Origin: Burkholderiaceae bacterium
Lineage (GTDB): Bacteria > Pseudomonadota > Gammaproteobacteria > Burkholderiales > Burkholderiaceae_C
DNA: 7,414 bases
Reading direction: 5' to 3'
Assembly: GCA_025458585.1 (NCBI GenBank)
Contig: JALOSD010000129.1
Coordinates: 1 to 7,414 of the forward strand
Under the pieces are notes generated by a model, which saw only the letters and a program-made list of their open reading frames with translations, ran no database searches and was not told the DNA's origin. Numbering within the stretch: position 1 is the stretch's first letter; each line of letters opens with the position of its first letter. The position numbers were made by a program, and so were the translations under genes. Below, one piece after another: positions 6,187 through 7,414 of the stretch.

Positions 6187-6735
6187 TCAGTCGGCGGCGA
6201 CACCCTCGAACTCGCCCTCGTGCAGCCACGCGGCGTGGCGCGGCGCGCGCTTTGTGCGGCTCCACTCGTCGATCATCTCGTGCTTGACCTCGTTCAGGCG
6301 TCGGTACATCTCGGGCGTGGCCGTCGGCGCGGCAAGCTCGAGGCGGTGGCCGTTGGGGTCGAAGAAGTAGATCGACTTGAACAGCACGTGGTCGGTGACG
6401 CCGACGACGTCGACGCCGGCCGCCTGCAGCTTCGCCTTCGTCTTCTCGAGCGTCTCGACGCTGTCGACCTCGAACGCGATGTGCTGCACCCAGTCGGGCG
6501 TGTTCGGGTCGCGCCCCATCGGCGGCGAGTTCGGCAGCTCGAAGAACGCCAGCACGTTGCCGGCGCCGGCGTCGAGGAACAGGTGCATGTAGGGGTCGGG
6601 CGCCTTCGTCGACGGCACACGGTCCTCGGCGATGGCGAGGACCAGCTCCATGCCCAGGTGCTCGCGGTACCAGTCGACGGTTTCCCTGGCGTCGCGGCAA
6701 CGGTAGGCGACATGGTGGATTTTGCGCACGAGCAT
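6187..6735 (-). CDS. VOC-fold metalloprotein (glyoxalase / extradiol dioxygenase type)
   Basis: A 182-residue vicinal-oxygen-chelate protein with two beta-alpha-beta-beta-beta modules (about 4-70 and 81-138). The likely metal ligands are His8 (KIHHVAY), Glu66 (AFFELP), His85 (QHIAFEV) and Glu133 (HRLELAAP), all in the expected strands, so a divalent metal site appears intact. A charged C-terminal extension (about 139-182) follows the fold. ATG 6735 has GAGGAG seven bases upstream; earlier in-frame starts lie in the operator region and lack a site. It is the first gene of an operon with the FAD hydroxylase and DUF2783 gene, divergent from marR. The context suggests an isomerase, lyase or ring-cleavage step on an aromatic or ring-opened intermediate. 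The exact reaction cannot be assigned within this superfamily. Confidence 0.88.
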   Translation of the reverse strand: MLVRKIHHVAYRCRDARETVDWYREHLGMELVLAIAEDRVPSTKAPDPYMHLFLDAGAGNVLAFFELPNSPPMGRDPNTPDWVQHIAFEVDSVETLEKTKAKLQAAGVDVVGVTDHVLFKSIYFFDPNGHRLELAAPTATPEMYRRLNEVKHEMIDEWSRTKRAPRHAAWLHEGEFEGVAAD

Positions 6736-6880
6736 GACCGGTCTCCTCGGTATCGGAGCCATATAGTAACGAACGTTATGAATTGAGCCGACCATAGACC
6801 GAGCAACCCGGTGGGTCTTTTGCGTTTCGTTCACCGAGGTCCGTGGCCTCGCAAATCGTCGCATCCGTTACCATTGCGCG
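6736..6880. promoter_or_regulatory. Divergent control region between VOC operon and marR
   Basis: This 145-base spacer separates the two divergent units. It contains the 12-bp palindrome at 6767-6778. On the minus strand TACTAT (plus 6762-6767) is a plausible -10 for the VOC operon and touches the palindrome, but I see no good -35. On the plus strand TACCAT (6869-6874) ends six bases before GTG 6881, where no Shine-Dalgarno site exists, so marR could be read from a leaderless mRNA. Both promoter readings are weak inference. Confidence 0.35.
6767..6778. promoter_or_regulatory. Candidate MarR operator, 12-bp palindrome
   Basis: TAACG-AA-CGTTA is a perfect inverted repeat with 5-bp arms and a 2-base centre, AT-rich against its surroundings. 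It lies 32 bases upstream of the VOC start codon and abuts a -10-like box. MarR dimers bind short palindromes in divergent spacers and usually repress both flanking units. That makes this the best candidate site here, but binding is inferred. Confidence 0.5.
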
Positions 6881-7280
6881 GTGGATCTGCAGCGCTTCTT
6901 CCCCTACCGGCTCGCGGTGCTCGCCGACGCCGTCAGCCGCGCGGTCGCCGACGTCTACGAGCAGCGCTTCGACCTCGGCCGCGACGAGTGGCGCGTGCTC
7001 GCGGCACTGGCGCAGGGGCCGATGAAGACGGGCGACGTGATCGCGCACACGACGCTCGACAAGATGCAGGTCAGCCGCGCCGTCGCGCGGCTCGAAGGCC
7101 ACGGGCTGGTCGAGCGCGAGCTGCACGCCGACGACCGCCGCGCGCGCGTGCTGCGGCTGACGCCGGCCGGGCGCGCGCTGTTCCGCCGCATCGCGCCGCT
7201 CGCGCAGGCGCGCGAGGCCTTCCTCCTCGACGCCCTCGACGCTGCGCGAGCGCGCGCGACTGCTCGAGCAGGCCGGCTGA
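6881..7280 (+). CDS. MarR-family regulator with probable C-terminal frameshift
   Basis: A winged-helix repressor, probably sensing an aromatic ligand and controlling the divergent VOC / hydroxylase operon. From GTG 6881 the first 120 codons are normal: dimerisation helix (LQRFFPYRLAVLADAVSR, 3-20), DEWRVLAALAQ (35-45), helix-turn-helix GDVIAHTTLDKMQVSRAVARL (51-71) and wing with DDRRARVLRLT (84-94). The expected last helix continues in the next frame as LRERARLLEQAG followed by TGA (7278-7280). Removing one base near 7243 joins the two cleanly. As written, the first frame has no stop and runs on into the pseudouridine synthase. The GTG has no ribosome binding site, but it gives the usual N-terminus, and I see no better start. 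A one-base sequencing error is as likely as a real mutation. Confidence 0.78.
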
Positions 7281-7282
7281 CG

Positions 7283-7414
7283 GTGATCGTCCACTCCGAC
7301 GACGCGATCGTCGTTGCCGACAAACCCGCCGGGCTGCTCGCCGTGCCCGGGCGCGGTGCCGACAAGGCCGACTGCCTGTGGACGCGCGTGCGCGAACGCT
7401 TCGCCGACGCGCTC
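7283..7414 (+). CDS. RluA-family pseudouridine synthase, N-terminal part
   Basis: The first 44 codons of an RNA pseudouridine synthase, cut off by the window edge. VIVHSDDAIVVADKPAGLL (1-19), followed by AVPGRGADKADCL (20-32), is the typical N-terminal strand and substrate-loop region of the RluA family, which converts uridines in rRNA or tRNA. The catalytic Asp (in the HRLD motif) lies beyond the window. GTG 7283 is the likely start: it lies two bases after the TGA that would end marR in its corrected frame, suggesting translational coupling. Only a weak GCAGG-like site lies upstream. In the sequence as given the same frame is open back to GTG 6881, so automatic annotation may call a MarR-RluA fusion. 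I regard that fusion as the result of the frameshift. Confidence 0.85.
   Translation, partial: MIVHSDDAIVVADKPAGLLAVPGRGADKADCLWTRVRERFADAL

Noticed and set aside
5244..6287. Plus-strand 347-codon frame antisense to the monooxygenase
   Set aside because: It has no domain or ribosome binding site, while the opposite strand carries clear flavoprotein motifs.
6796..6821. AGACC/GGTCT stem followed by TTTT on the plus strand
   Set aside because: It looks like a weak terminator, but it lies upstream of marR with no plus-strand gene before it, and the stem is only 5 bp with a 13-base loop.
1..7414. A new defence, mobile or other multi-gene system
   Set aside because: All long genes fall into known housekeeping, phosphatase or aromatic-metabolism families. 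There are no integrases, transposases, nuclease or toxin-antitoxin genes, att-like repeats or clear shift in composition.

Overview
The window is very GC-rich chromosomal DNA. Its gene content (a secreted Tim44-like protein, a short CspA, RsgA, and a MarR / VOC / FAD-monooxygenase / DUF2783 cluster) fits a betaproteobacterium, most likely Burkholderiales. That placement is inferred from family resemblance and base composition, not from a search. I see no rRNA, tRNA, CRISPR array, insertion sequence or phage gene.

Layout. (1) 2-484, minus: DUF456 membrane protein, divergent from (2) 676-1614, plus: exported, membrane-tethered Tim44-like protein, followed by (3) 1658-2131, plus: a small tyrosine/dual-specificity phosphatase. 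(4) Converging on it, 2199-2411, minus: a CspA-type cold-shock protein with a clear intrinsic terminator at 2148-2175 and a long structured leader (2412-2602). (5) 2603-4008, minus: the GTPase RsgA, translationally coupled through a four-base overlap to a small membrane-anchored protein of unknown function. (6) 4009-4496: a 488-base stretch without a recognisable gene, holding a 9-bp tandem repeat, two perfect hairpins and an unassigned 47-codon ORF behind a near-perfect Shine-Dalgarno site. (7) 4497-6735, minus: an operon of VOC-fold protein, FAD-dependent aromatic hydroxylase and DUF2783 protein, each 19 bases apart, read divergently from (8) a plus-strand MarR-type regulator at 6881, which runs into the start of an RluA-family pseudouridine synthase cut by the window edge.

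How the genes work together. The VOC protein, FAD hydroxylase and DUF2783 protein look like one catabolic operon for an aromatic compound, controlled by the divergent MarR regulator through a 12-bp palindrome at 6767-6778. The cluster is damaged as sequenced. The hydroxylase has lost about 60 residues, including its C-proximal FAD/ribityl motif, plus a frame change near 5226. The marR gene appears to carry a one-base insertion near 7243 that removes its normal stop and joins it in frame to the pseudouridine synthase. Either the pathway is decaying or the sequence contains errors here.

The rest is ordinary housekeeping and accessory content. I found no convincing new multi-gene system. The points most worth checking are the two lesions in the aromatic cluster, the phosphatase whose general-acid Asp seems to be Asn, and the unexplained 4009-4496 stretch.
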